A stretch of DNA of 64,000 nucleotides, from positions 23,838,960-23,902,959 of the forward strand of contig NC_092563.1 in NCBI RefSeq assembly GCF_037975245.1, written 5' to 3'. The position numbers and the translations under genes are program-made. The notes under the pieces are model-generated. The model worked only from the letters and a program-made list of their open reading frames with translations. It searched no databases and was not told where the DNA came from. Source of the stretch: Apostichopus japonicus. Its lineage: Eukaryota > Echinodermata > Holothuroidea > Aspidochirotida > Stichopodidae. Shown here in pieces: positions 38,501-49,700 of the stretch (positions are counted from its first letter, which is position 1; each line of letters opens with the position of its first letter).

Positions 38501-41158
38501 CCATTTATTTCACAATCTAGCTTATTTGGGAATTTAATAAGTCCTGATAACTAACAATATGGAATGTTGATGATTGGTTATCCAAAGTAACACTTTTTAA
38601 CGATGTGTTACAGCAACTGTGCCAGCAACTGCATTTAATACAGCAACTGTGACAATACAATTGAAGTATGTTTTGTTCAAAATGTAAGAATTACAAGACA
38701 GAACACAAACCAGCTGCTTAAAGAACTGTCCCGAGTTATAAAATAGTCCAGATGAAACCTCAAGCGCGCACACAGCCTCGTAGAGACTTAACAGGTCATC
38801 AATATAGTTAGCAGACTGTTCCTTAGAACTGCTTCTGTCCTTGTTTTTGTGTTTGGGACAATCATTAGGCCTACTGCAGCATGAGCCCAATCAATCTTAA
38901 AATAGTAACTTTAATAATGAATAAATAAAAGGGCCACACCGTGTGCTGGAGTCTGTGATCTATTGGATGTGACAATCTCGAACAGAAGCAGTGAACTGTT
39001 AACTCCAAAATAATATGAGCCCCACGGAGGAGGAATGAGAATAAAAGATGAGATCAAAAGGCTAAGGCATTTGAAAGTAACTGCTCAGAGTAAATTAGAC
39101 AAGAGCATATAAGAATGCTTGTGGGTTTTATATTTGTTTCCAGGCCCTAACAAGGGATACTGTATACCCCTTGAAGAGTCTTAAGTTCAGATTAATCACA
39201 GCAGATCATGTCAATCAAACCAAAATAAAGCTTTTCAACTATGCAGGCTCTGTGGCCTTAACTACTGGTACACAATAATCCATAGCCTATAGTGTAAGAA
39301 AGTACGACTGTCAATTTTCATTTTAAAATGGTTTACTCCATTATTTTTCCTTTATTTCTTCCCCAATCTTTATTGAAAAGTAACATAGGTCTTCAAAGAA
39401 ATGCACCGTCATGGATCTTTCACAAAATTTTGCACAAACTATTTCTTTCACACATGTACAGTATGTTTAAATGTGATATATAGGCTAATGAGGAAAAGGA
39501 TTGTTGAATTTTTAAGGCAACTGCTGTGGAGAATTTTGAGCCCATGATTTTATTATTCCCAACCCCCCCCTCCATCCTATCCCCTCCCACCCTACATCCC
39601 TCTAAAAAACATGAAGTAAACACAACAAAAATAACTGACTTTTAGCAAACAGGTAACTAGTTTAACTTGACCCATTGATGCAGCTTGCATAGTTACAGAC
39701 CTCCATTGGCTATAGTAGTGACACATCTGTCTATGTACAGTGGGGTGCTAAGTCTGACACAGTAAACACATCACTTTGCAAGCAGCTTTTTCATTTTGTT
39801 GTTTATTCTATTCAACATAAGAAATTAATACTCAAAATAAGATTGCAAATGATCGACTGATGCATCTACCAATGTGTCCTTTCACCAAAATATAGATTCA
39901 TTAAATAGTACTTAATGAGTCCATCGGATTGTAAAAAAAAATTATGCTTAGACACACTATTTTATATTCAAATAGTAATGAGTTGTAAAATCCAGAACAG
40001 TGAAAAAACTTCCAGCCTCCACTGGGTTTCGAACCCGGGCCTCCCGCTTTATATGGGGACACCCTAACCACTAGGCTATGGACGCTGATTGTATGTCCAG
40101 AGGTTTGAAACCGGTAAGGAAGGTCGTAATTCCACTGTAGGCCTTTGACACCTATATCGAGCAATACTAGTTCTGTTTTGGTGACATATTTGCCTTACTC
40201 TAGAGATAAAACATCAATGCTAACCAACTCGAAATCATATGTGATTCCTAAAGCTGGATCTTGAAAGAGATACTTTGAACAGACTTTATGTAAATGAAAT
40301 GGAGGTAAACGACAAAGGCAAATGAGTATATATTATTGAAATCCTAATGATAATATGTATTATATATCCATTTAATTTAATTTTTTCCAATACAGTGTAC
40401 AAAGAGATACAATCTATCTGCTTGAAGTATGAATTCAGAGAATCATAACAGAGCTATGAAGTTTTACCCAAGAATCACGGACATGGAAACAAGACATTTT
40501 AAATGTGAAATACAAGTAATTTTGTTGTGAATTATGAAATGATTCATAGGTTTTGCAGGAAAGAAGATGAAAATAGAAATTTTGACAACATGATTTGGGT
40601 TGTGCTAGTTTTGAGGTTTTACATAGAGTTGTTGCTTCTTCAGTTTTCTGTGAGTGGATTCAACTTGCTTGCATGATATCCAAAAATTGTTTAGGGAGGA
40701 AGGGGCAAAAAAAACTTTATTTACACACATCCCATGCCACAATAAAAAACCTAAATATTATTTGCATGATTTAATAAGAAACTTATTATATAATTGCAGG
40801 ATTTTATGATTCAAATCAACCACATTTTTATGGGATTTCTGTATATAAAAACAGTGATCATATGACATATTTTCACACTGAAGTATACAGGCAACTGCTG
40901 TGAAGAAATGTTACAAACTTCTTGTATTTTGACAAATAGTAATCCAAGAAGAGTACAGAGACATTTTCTTTCTGCTTGAAGTATGTATCCAGAGAAATCG
41001 TAACAACTCTGTAATTCCAATAAAAAGTGCACTTTTAAACGGAGAACGAATCAGATGAATATATACTTACCAGGCTCAATATTATCATAACTTTTCAGTC
41101 CTGCCTCTACGCTAGTCAGTGCCAACAGAACACAGATGACCACACTGTATGATTCCAT
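11090..41158 (-). CDS. CUB-LDLa single-pass membrane protein, complete gene, 4 coding exons, 352 aa
   Basis: Four exons join as 41158-41071, 16173-15733, 13561-13439 and 11496-11090, all with GT-AG introns and all junctions in phase 1, giving 1059 nt including the stop. Domain order: signal peptide (about residues 1-19, ending SVEA), CUB domain (about 41-172), LDL-receptor class A domain (182-215), short stalk, transmembrane helix (about 232-252), nine consecutive Cys (253-261) and a 91-residue tail rich in Pro, Tyr, Asn and Ser. Type I topology is expected, with CUB and LDLa outside the cell. In known families CUB plus LDLa serves as a ligand- or receptor-binding ectodomain, as in NETO1/2, LEV-10 and LRP3/10/12. 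This one has only one CUB and one LDLa, so it is not a simple NETO orthologue (two CUBs). The tail has YxxPhi-type motifs (YSSM at 306, YQPV at 332) that could be sorting or phosphorylation sites; this is inference. The gene model is strong. The ligand and exact family are unknown. Confidence 0.9.
11497..13438 (-). other. Receptor-like gene intron 3
   Basis: Noncoding. Contains a 36 bp tandem duplication (12184-12255, copies starting at ATCATGTGTATGTGTATAAC) and C-rich tracts near 11780 and 12040. No nested gene seen. Confidence 0.7.
13439..13561 (-). CDS. Receptor-like gene exon 3: LDL-receptor class A domain
   Basis: A 123 nt exon (41 codons, phase 1 in and out) encodes one LDLa module. 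Six cysteines are present at 182, 185, 191, 198, 204 and 215, with the calcium-cage signature CDGVTQCNDDSDE. The first two cysteines are only two residues apart, shorter than the usual spacing of about six. The donor falls at GT directly followed by GTAAGT; only the upstream of the two possible GTs is excluded, because ending the exon at 13439 keeps the frame into exon 4. Confidence 0.9.
14404..14509 (+). mobile_element. tRNA-derived SINE, family A
   Basis: The head has a box A-like segment (TAGCCTAGTGGTTAGGGTG) and a perfect box B (GGTTCGAATCC, 14449-14459), then a short body CTGAAAGTTTTTTCACTGTT. A second copy is inverted at 39975-40090. It is not a functional tRNA: the cloverleaf is incomplete. 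Confidence 0.75.
14519..14582. repeat. (TA)n microsatellite
   Basis: About 64 bp of nearly pure TA directly downstream of the SINE, possibly grown from its tail. Confidence 0.9.
14870..15360. repeat. Two diverged copies of an interspersed repeat
   Basis: Both blocks run through CAGAATGCACC or CAGAATACACC then TTGAC, a G-rich GGGGAGG stretch, CATGACCC, a TTCTTC/CCTTCA-AT segment and GAGAAATTTT at the end. Order and orientation are the same, pointing to two copies of one old element or a tandem duplication. Family not identified. Confidence 0.4.
15733..16173 (-). CDS. Receptor-like gene exon 2: CUB domain
   Basis: 441 nt between a TTTACAG acceptor and a GTTAGT donor, phase 1 in and out. It encodes residues 30-176. 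CUB features are visible: Cys pairs 41/70 and 102/132, the beta-strand pattern INLRFEFFDLE, an acidic D at 107 in GGDRFEI, and the C-terminal FITDGTS...GLQFLYSS strand pattern. The acidic residues E62, D107 and D156 sit about where Ca-binding CUB domains carry their ligands; this is inference from position only. An extra Cys125 has no obvious partner in the canonical four-Cys scheme. Confidence 0.9.
20687..20699. promoter_or_regulatory. Palindromic AP-1/bZIP-like site
   Basis: CGGTGAGTCACCG is a 13 bp palindrome around the bZIP heptamer TGAGTCA. Outer arms CACAAATT (20673) and AATTTGTG (about 20704) extend the symmetry with bulges. It lies in a GC-richer patch of a long first intron. Confidence 0.35.
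22919..23440. repeat. Direct duplication of about 124 bp, offset 398 bp
   Basis: 22919-23042 and 23316-23440 are nearly identical, both containing CAATTACCATCTAAACATCA and ending in ATGGCAGAAA. They differ at only a few bases, so the duplication is recent. Confidence 0.85.
29961..30576. repeat. 27 bp minisatellite, about 22 units
   Basis: The unit is close to CCTCAGTCCCATACTGTAAC plus ACCTTCA. A higher-order repeat of 162 bp (six units) is visible: the unit series at 30099-30260 recurs from 30261. On the minus strand each 27-mer reads as the nine residues VLQYGTEVK, giving open frames over parts of the array, but these have no splice context. Confidence 0.92.
32956..33193 (+). mobile_element. 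Full-length tRNA-derived SINE, family B
   Basis: The head (32956-33022) resembles a decayed tRNA-Gly-like promoter: GGTAATCTCAGTGTTTAATA for box A, and CCTTCCAATCATAAGGTCCC leading to AGTTTGAGTCACTC for box B. The body ends in a small hairpin (TCCTGCATGCAGGA) and a TACATACATACA tail. A truncated inverted copy is at 8198-8332. Confidence 0.65.
39975..40090 (-). mobile_element. tRNA-derived SINE, family A, second copy
   Basis: On the minus strand it reads ATAGCCTAGTGGTTAGGGTG, then GGGTTCGAAACCC (box B) and TGGAAGTTTTTTCACTGTTC, matching the plus-strand copy at 14404-14509 along its full length. Confidence 0.75.
41071..41158 (-). CDS. Receptor-like gene exon 1: start codon and signal peptide
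   Basis: The ATG is at 41158-41156 and 29 codons follow before a GTAAGT donor, ending in phase 1. The peptide begins MESYSVVICVLLALTSVEA, a typical short n-region, hydrophobic core and small residues before a cleavage site. A splice acceptor (TTGATTCAATAG on the minus strand) lies just upstream at 41198-41200, so the ATG exon probably begins at 41197 with a short 5' UTR and an upstream noncoding exon exists. Confidence 0.85.
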
Positions 41159-43646
41159 GATGTTAACTAATATTCCACAAAGTCCAGTAACATAAATCTA
41201 TTGAATCAAAAAGAAAACATATATACTATGTCATTTATTTATTCTTTTATACAATATACAAAGATTTTATAAGAACAACACAATTGTCTAGTGTGTGCAT
41301 ACATATTAGGCAGAGCTTGAAACATGGTCTGTATGCATACAGCTTAGTCCAACATTCACCTTGGCTATTTAGTCATAATTCACAAAATGTAGATCTCATT
41401 GGTGGATTAGGCTAATCAGTAAATAGTGTCAATTTTTCTGACAAGGTTCTGTGCAAATGACTTTGGCAGTAACAAGTCAATCAACAACTTAACTTGATTG
41501 TGTCTATTGCAAAAACAAAACCTACAATTCATACATTTTGGTCTTCTCTCAGTTCTAGTTTAACCTCACTAGTCTATTCACATTTGCACACTATGGCTCA
41601 CTTTGGGCTCAAAAACATAAATTACCAAATGCATGCCTGAACAATATATGATGACGAAGACTAAATTAAGTTAGGCCCTATGCATGTTCAACAGAAGTGA
41701 AAATATTTACCCTAGTTATCAAGTCAGGCCTGAACTTGGTTAGCCTATCGCCAAAGGGTTGTCTCACATATAAGTAGAATTGTTAAGCCTGCACCAACAT
41801 GGCCTAGCCCTAGCTTATTATTTGTCGCAAGGTCTTATACAATACCTTAGTTGGCTATGCCAATTCCTGGTTTAGGCCCTACGTAGCTTATCTCTAGTCT
41901 GGTCGTGGGCCTAGGCTGGAAACTTGGAATTGCATACGGCAGAATGTTCGGACTTTCCCCCTAAGTTACACTACGAATACTGTCACAGCGAGGGAATGTT
42001 TGTTAGGCCTAACGTTACATGTGTGTGATTATTTCCGGAACCAGGGAAGAGTTAGCCTACTGGCCTGTCAATACTCACTTGTGTTCGTAAGTGAATTGCT
42101 TCAACATTCACGGTTAATCCCAGATAGTTCCCGGTTAATAATCACGGTTCCTACTATACCCACTTGCTTCAGAAGATACCAAGTTTATAACTGAACCTGC
42201 AGGAGTTAATCCACTATACGCACAATGATGTATTGTCAATATCACACTGCAGATTTATTATTAACGAACCAGTGCTGAGCTAATGTAATATAGTGTTGTG
42301 ATGTACAAACCATTCGCTGAGCACCGCACACCACTGTTATGTTCGGGATTGATCGTACGCTCCCTTGCGGTTATTACCTGTTGTGTGCTTAGTACACGAT
42401 ATATACAGTATAGTAAAGGTACACTGCTCTTAAAACCACAATAAAAACAAATCATAGTCTCATACTTGCAGTCGTTATATTAAAGCACACACGATTTTAC
42501 AAAGACAGTATTTTCAAGGATTGCTATGAATAAACTAAATAATAAATTTATCAGTTAGGGTGCCATTGTACCATTTGCAACAATCTCGTGGATTCCCTTT
42601 CTGAAATAAATGAAAATTTGGTTCCAAAATGTGACCGACTCTCTCTATGTTGCAACCTAGGATGCACACCGCATCAATGCTGGATCATTCAGCTGGTTCC
42701 TTAGCATAAAAGCAATTCCAACTTTTCCACCCTCTTCTCGACGTTTTATATTGAGAAATTTTAAAATGAAATGGTTGAATATCTAAGATGAAATAATTAA
42801 CGACATTGCGATAAAATAGTCCAAAATTTGAGTGTTGAAATTCATTATGATCTGCCCTGGCCATGACATCTATAAGACTTAAATTTTACTGGGGAAGTGC
42901 CCCACCCCCACCAAAACCCCCATAATCCCCTCCCACCCGCACCTCCTTTTTTAATAGCTACACCACTGAGAAAATTAAAATATAAATAATTACGAAAATT
43001 CGCAGAACAAAATATTTGGATTTGTTCTGAGTTATTTATTTTTCTACCGAAAATTGTGATGTGATGTCAATATGTTAGCTCAACTTTAGTATCAATAAAC
43101 TAGTCAACATTACCCAACCAGAAATTCATCTGGCTTTTTCATGAGAATTTATGTCTATATAGCATCAATTCAACATTGTAAATGTACATTTGCACCTTGT
43201 CGAAGTCAATAATGTTGAAATATTTTAATGATTCAGTTGAATTTCCATGACTACTTTTGGTTGTCAATTTGTACCATTGTGGAGGATGGGAGCCTCAAAA
43301 GAAAGGTATCATGTGACCCACAATACGTTTTGTTTAAAACTAACTGCACAATTGCAAAATCAATGATGGGCTGAAGAAAATAGTTTAAAATGTTCAAAGA
43401 AAAACATGTGATCCAGTGGAGGAAAGTTCCGAATCGCTTGCCGTTTATCCAAATGAGCGCACAACATAAACATTAATATAGTTCAATTTCTATGGCTGAC
43501 AATCATTTGCTATGAACAAACCGAAACCAATATTTTGAAATTGAGGGCGTTCTTCCTAATTATGAAATAGAGACCGTCTATTATGAAATAGTGTGACCCC
43601 ATGTCATACGAAACTTTGTGTTGATTACAAACGAGAATCTGAGATC
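41159..43646. promoter_or_regulatory. Head-to-head intergenic region, probable promoters of both genes
   Basis: Both genes read outward from this 2.5 kb block. On the minus strand a donor-like ACAA/GTGAGT ending an exon at 42079 could pair with the acceptor at 41198-41200, placing the receptor gene's first noncoding exon around 42079 and upstream. On the plus strand a seven-codon upstream ORF (ATG at 43601, TGA at 43622-43624) precedes the TANGO6 start. 42880-42975 is a C-rich stretch. No clear TATA box or CpG island can be assigned by eye. Confidence 0.4.
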
Positions 43647-43716
43647 ATGTCAACCACGACAACTATCTTTGAGTGTTTCAAAATACTCGTGACAGCAAAA
43701 TCGTCCTCATTAAAAG
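43647..43716 (+). CDS. TANGO6: TANGO6 exon 1
   Basis: Begins at ATG 43647 and has 23 codons plus one base before donor GTACGT. An in-frame TGA at 43584-43586, with no intervening in-frame ATG, supports this start. Phase 1 matches the exon 2 acceptor exactly. The short N-terminus (MSTTTIFECFKILVTA) is not independently diagnostic, so this exon rests on splice and phase logic. Confidence 0.7.
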
Positions 43717-46700
43717 GTACGTAACAAGATTGCATCGTGTAGCAGGTAGAAATGAGAACCTACTCTTGCGGTGAGAGACGACGTAATAATTAAAGCTAAC
43801 CCAAGCCACTCAAAATACTGTTGGTACTAATTGTGCGAATGTGTAACAACATGACTGTCTTAACTCTTATGGAATCTGTGTTTTGTTTGATTTGTGGCTA
43901 CAACAGTTACATAGGTTTAATCTTCAATTAAGATACTCAAATTACAGCTAAATCATGATCCCTCTATTGACGTTACACACTAACTTTTCTGTAAACTGAT
44001 GTTACCATAGGCCTAGGCTACATAAAATTCATTAAAAAACATTTAAAAAAACTACTTTGGAGGTGATATCATTCCCCATCACTATCCTTTCCCCCAAACC
44101 TAACCCATCAAAAAACAAAATAATGTTCTTCAGCATGTGATGTTCCCATCCCAGATTACGTGTGATATCAGGTATTATTTCTGGATTTATTTTAACAGTT
44201 TTCAGTCGGTACATAGATGTACTCATCCACCAAACCAGTTATACACAGCCATTTGTCTCTTTTTCTTTTCGATGTAGCTTCACCATCCTCTCAAATAGTT
44301 GACAAAGGTCAGCAGTTCAATGATTCACTGGTCAATGCGCTTGCTACCCTCGAAAAATTTCTCGAGAACCAAACTGCAGTGGAAGCAATTTCAGAGGAAG
44401 TTAGACAGAGTCTGAAGGCCACGATATCTCATCCAGAATGCCTCAGAGATGTCCGGTGGCAGCATACCAAATGCTTGTTACTTCTCTTGGAGTCGCTTCA
44501 TTCTCACCTACTTGAAGAAATTAAAGCATTTAAAAAGTCTCAAATAGCTAGTAAGGACAGACGACCGGGCGATATTCCCCCACTTGCCCCTGACACACTC
44601 AGTATAGGACATCAACAGGTACTCTCCACTGTTCTCCAGTTTGTGGTTTCGTTGGGAGTTTGTACTTACCTGTCGAGAGGAGTAGGAATCCCTTTTCAAC
44701 TGAGATCTGGATTCGGCAATATATTGTCAGAATCATCATCCCTACCAAAATGTACAGTGTACTCGCGTTTGTACGAGGTGATTCATACCTTGTTGACCTG
44801 TGTGACTGTTCCCAGTCTTGGTGGATTTATACTAACCAGACATTTGGGTGACTTGATGTCATCTCTTCTTCAACTTCTACATGAACCTCGATCGGAAGGG
44901 AAAGAAGGTGGAAACTCCAACAATGTCGCTAGTGTTAATACTGCCGAAAATTCTATTCGGAGTGACACCACTGGCAGTGCAACAGGTATGTACAGCACAT
45001 TGAATAATTGATACGGTATGGCATAGCCAAATGATGCTATTCAAACTGGGCAAGTTGCTATACAAGTGTAAAGATGCATAGCAGTTTTTGTACACAGAAT
45101 GACAGTATTTTATGAGAGGCACAGTTCATAGCCTTCAAACCTGCTATGCAAAATGTTTACACAGTTAATTACATTATTCTCTGCAGTTAGTTTGTTTAAC
45201 ATTTTTGTGATAGTGGATTGAACGTTTGTTATTAATGGTGCAGTAGCAGTAGTACATTCACTATTTTGAGAAAGTTTGTTGATGGTCCAGTGGCACATCT
45301 ACATTCCATACCACCTCAATGCTTTATAGCATTTCTCAGGGAATAATTTATTCGGTAACTAAACAATCGCAAAATGCTATGCAAATTGGTCAGATTGCTG
45401 TACAGGTTTACAGATGTATAGCAGTTAAATAAACATGAAACTATAATATTTTCTTTTTAAGAGACAAAATTCAGACTTTCAGAGCCTTCAAAACTAGTTC
45501 ACAAAACTTGAACAATAAATTGTTCCTTGTTTCTTCGATCATATCTGCAACTACAGCAAATTATTCTTGACCTGAAGGCTATCCAACCTGAAGCAAAATG
45601 TTAAAGGTCTTTATATTTTATACATAAGACAGGGGAAACAAATGGGAAATGTTCTTGTGAAAGTTTTGCTGGTCAGCTAAGTAAATCTTTTTTCCCAAAG
45701 CAAATTCAGTTAATTCAATTCAAAGATGTAGCTTAATGGCTAGGTTACCAATTGGTCTATAATTGGTGACTGTGCAGGGTGCTGTCTATCACACATGTAT
45801 GCCAAAGCATTGTTCCTGTGGTGTCCATACTGGCACTTGTGAGGCCCTAAAGATAGACTAATAACATTTCAATACTGCTATAGAATTGGAAAACTCTTAA
45901 AATATTATGTCATGTTGGGAAATTTTTATTTTATACTCTTATAGCTTCCGACGAATTTGAAACTACGTCAAAAGCTGTTGACCAGATGGACCGACAAAAG
46001 TTTTGCCAGCAGAATTTGAAAAGGCTCTTAGAAAAGGCTTATCAACCAGCAGTGATTAGGGAACTCCTCGTTCTTCAAGGAGGCCCAGGTGGCTCCAAAA
46101 ATACAGAAAAAGGGAGAGCACTGTCCAAAAACCCGCTACCAAGATCACCATCCTGGTTAAGAGGTGTTTGCGCAGGCCTATTGATAGAGAGAATTGTGCA
46201 GAAGCAGGGAGTTCAGTGTTTACTGAGGTCTGTGCTAGATATATCAGGTAAGTAAGTAATGCTGTTGTACTGACTGTAAATAGATCAAAGTGTAATTGCA
46301 AATAATTGATTGGGAAAAACATGTGTAGGTGTTTCCTGTTTATTAAAGATTGACTCATCCAAATTTTTCCCCAGGAAACAAAACCTGAGATAAAATACCC
46401 GAATTACATTTTTTTAAGAACCGTACAACTGCAATGTTTAACACTCTTTTGTGACCTTGAAGATATGTTCACCCTCTTTTCTGTCACAAATTTATACTGA
46501 TGGGTGATCATGTAGCTCATTCTAATGTCGCATTCATGTGGAGAACATTGTAAATTATTGATAAAGATTTAAAGATATGTCACTTTGCATTGCAGTTTCA
46601 TTCCAGCCACTGTTCCACTTGAGTGATAAGAGGAGGATGTGGCTGTTTGAGATATGATGAATATGTAGATTAGTTTATTACATCATTAAAATAAATGGAT

Positions 46701-49700
46701 AGCATGCGGATGAATAGAAAGAAATGTTCCATCTTATTTTCTGTTTCATCTCTAAGGAGATTCTAGCACAGGTAGGATAAAGTCATCAAGTTTGGACTGG
46801 CAGAGATGTGTTGCAGTAGCGAATATTCTGACAGAGTACAAACCAACGTCCATCTCCGAGGAGGAATATTTTAAAGCAGTTTGCCCTCAGGTTGGTTTTT
46901 GACAGGTAGAAGAAGACCAAGTATGTATTTATTGGTCTTAAAATATGAACCAAGTACTCATCAAGGTAGACCAAGTATGGGTGAAGTGGTCTTAAAATGG
47001 GAACCAAGTACTGAAGGAACCAAGTTATCACCTGGGAATGCCAGATAATTTAAAGAGGGAAAACAAAAATATTATATTCTGTCAATTGATAACACCATTT
47101 TAATATCATGCTGGTAACTCTACATGTGGCTGTTGGAAGGTAATTTTGCAGACCATGACTCCACTTCACAAGAAAACAATCTTGGCTGCCAGGGGGGCAG
47201 TTTTTTCCTTTTGGGGAGGGAGGTGGGGGTGGTATTCATCAGTGTCAAATATTTGTGGTAGAAACCAGAAGGAGATCAGAAAATGTGATTGGTAATCGTA
47301 TTTCTTCACAGATTCTACAACTTCTTAATTACAAGGACCATCTTATTCTGCAACAAGTTCTTCGTGTCTGCTGTACTTCCATTGGAGCACTGTTGGTCAA
47401 GAAACCTCAACTGGCAGAGAAATATCTGATCACTCCCCTCCAAGAACCCCTCCTTAGGACCCTTGAAATATCTGGTGAGTATTTCTCTATTAGTTTAGAT
47501 GTTTTCTTTCTAACAGGAAATAGACTTGGATTTATCTCCAAACTCCTGCATAGAAGCATGGTCAGCAGGGATAGTGGGAGATGAGGGGCAGGGGGGGGGG
47601 GTGGGGGCACACAAGGAGCAGTGGTACATATGCCATTCTGTTGAGGGGCAAACCGAAAAAATAGCTCAAAGTTTTGACAAAATGGATACTCTCTGCATTG
47701 CATATCACAAATCGCAGTATTTTACTGCTTTCAACAAATGGGCACTTTTAATTACATTTTGCTCTATTCTTCAACAAAATGTTTCCTTTTTAATCACAAA
47801 AATTGTAGGGATACTTTGTATTACTGCCTTTAAGGACTACAATTCCAGTATTAATCTAGCACATATTCTAGGTATCAAATCATGAATAGTTTTGTTTTAC
47901 AGCAACACATTATAGCTGATTCAACAATCATTTTCATAGTTTATTAATGAATAAAATTATTAGAATATCACTCTTATATCAATACTAAAGAAAATGAATG
48001 CATCTCATAAAACCAATTTTCAAATCCAGAAACCAGAATTGATCCCAACATCAACACGCTTACACCAAAAAAATGTACCAATCAATCAATAGACATTTAT
48101 ATAGCGCCAAAATCAACAGAAATTGTTCAAAGGCGCTTAATGTACCATAGCGTGTACAATTTAGCCTTGGTCATTGGTAACTTGTCACACCTACACACCA
48201 AAGTGTGCGTAAGTCAATCAATCTCTCCTGGGGCACCTCCTGGGGACTTTCCACAGGGTGCAGCCACAAACCGGCGCATGCAACTATATTTACAAGTTAC
48301 CTCGCAAAGCCCCATTTATAAACCTGGGTGAAGAGAGGCAATTGAGATAAAGTGCCTTGCCCAAGGACACAACTCAATGATCTGGCCAGGGCTCGAACCT
48401 GTAATCCTTAGATCACCAGTCCACTGCCTTAACCACTTGACCACAACGCTCCCCAAAATGTAAAGCGACAGCTGCAATTGATGTAATTGGATTCTAACTT
48501 CTGCATCGCTTTGGCAAAGCCTTGTAATAATTACTGTTGAGATACAACCCTACAAACAAAGAAATCTACGAGGTTACAATTGTTTGACTGTGGCTTATTA
48601 GTAGAGTTCACTGATTAATCCTATCCAAAAATGTTGTGTCCCACCCAATTAAATGTCCAGTAATGTTTCATTGTTTGGTTTACAAACTTTCAAAGGCTAT
48701 ACATAATTTCCACTGGGCAGTAGCTGTTACTATAGACCTATCAAGCAAATTTGGTGTTCATGTACCAATTTTTTGCTGTAATATTTGAATTTGATTTCTC
48801 CAGTTTGAGACAAAATTGAGGCAACATGTACCTTTCAAATGTGTTATTATTGACATGCATGTTAGATAGTCATAGGGACCACTTGACATTTGACTGGTAA
48901 CGAAATACAAACTCTGTTCCTTCCTGCACCACTCCACACCCCCTTCACCTCCCCCCCCCCAGATCCTGTTCCTGACCAAAACACATACAAACAATTCCTC
49001 AAGTTTTGTTTGTACAGAATTATTTTAGTTTTGTTATAAGTTTTTGTATAAAGTTAAGGGTTGCACAAAAAAAAAATAATAATAATATTTGATCTCACTG
49101 GGGAAAAATTATCTAGCAAATTACTTTAATAACAGCAAGTTGTTGGATTAAAGAATGATAACAGATATAATTTACATGTTCATAATCATTGATGTTTATG
49201 ATAATTGATGTCGACTTTTTTTTATATCAATGTTCTATTATAGAACTGCCAGATAACACTCAGAGTGAAGTGGTCACCATAGCAACAGAAGGCAGTCTGA
49301 CAAAGTGTGTGGAGAATCTCTGTAAAGTTTACTTGGAAGGCAGTGAACCTAGCTCAGTTCTGTTGGAAACCTTGTATCCAGTTATGTTACCTCTGTACCA
49401 ACTGTATATCAGTACTAAGGAGAGTGTTTGGGATTACAGGTTAGTTGAATTTACCCTGCAGTCAGCTATCATCTTGAAATTCCACAATCTTATGCTGTTG
49501 ACATTATAAGCACTGTATTCATGTAGCAGAGAGAGCAGGTTTTAGGTAGGTTACATATATCCTGCTTTAAGCTATCAGTATATTCCATCCCATTGCTGTT
49601 ACATCAGCAGTGTTTACATACCAGAGATATCAGGTGTTCCACTAGATTTGATTTAACCTGCTTTCAGCTATCATATTGAAATACTTTAATGTTATCCAAT

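Larger units (their letters stand above)
16174..41070 (-). other. Receptor-like gene intron 1, about 24.9 kb
   Basis: No nested gene with coherent exons was found. Contents: a DR1-like motif (16915-16926), a 13 bp palindrome around TGAGTCA (20687-20699), a 124 bp direct duplication (22919-23042 and 23316-23440), an AATTCCAA-rich low-complexity block (26500-26585), a 27 bp minisatellite (29961-30576) and SINEs at 32956-33193 and 39975-40090. Large first introns often carry enhancers, so the short motifs are listed separately. Confidence 0.75.

Noticed and set aside
38597-38890. Minus-strand frame beginning GSCCSRPNDCPKHK, resembling a lipidated N-terminus
   Set aside because: It has no ATG (starts with TTG), no splice partner and no homology I recognise; the upstream context resembles a chance acceptor inside intron 1.
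42880-42975. C-rich block ending AGCTACACCACTG as a mobile-element end, possibly related to a block at 58935-58998 ending ACTACGGCCCTG
   Set aside because: The similarity is limited to C-runs and a short ending; no terminal repeats or target duplication.
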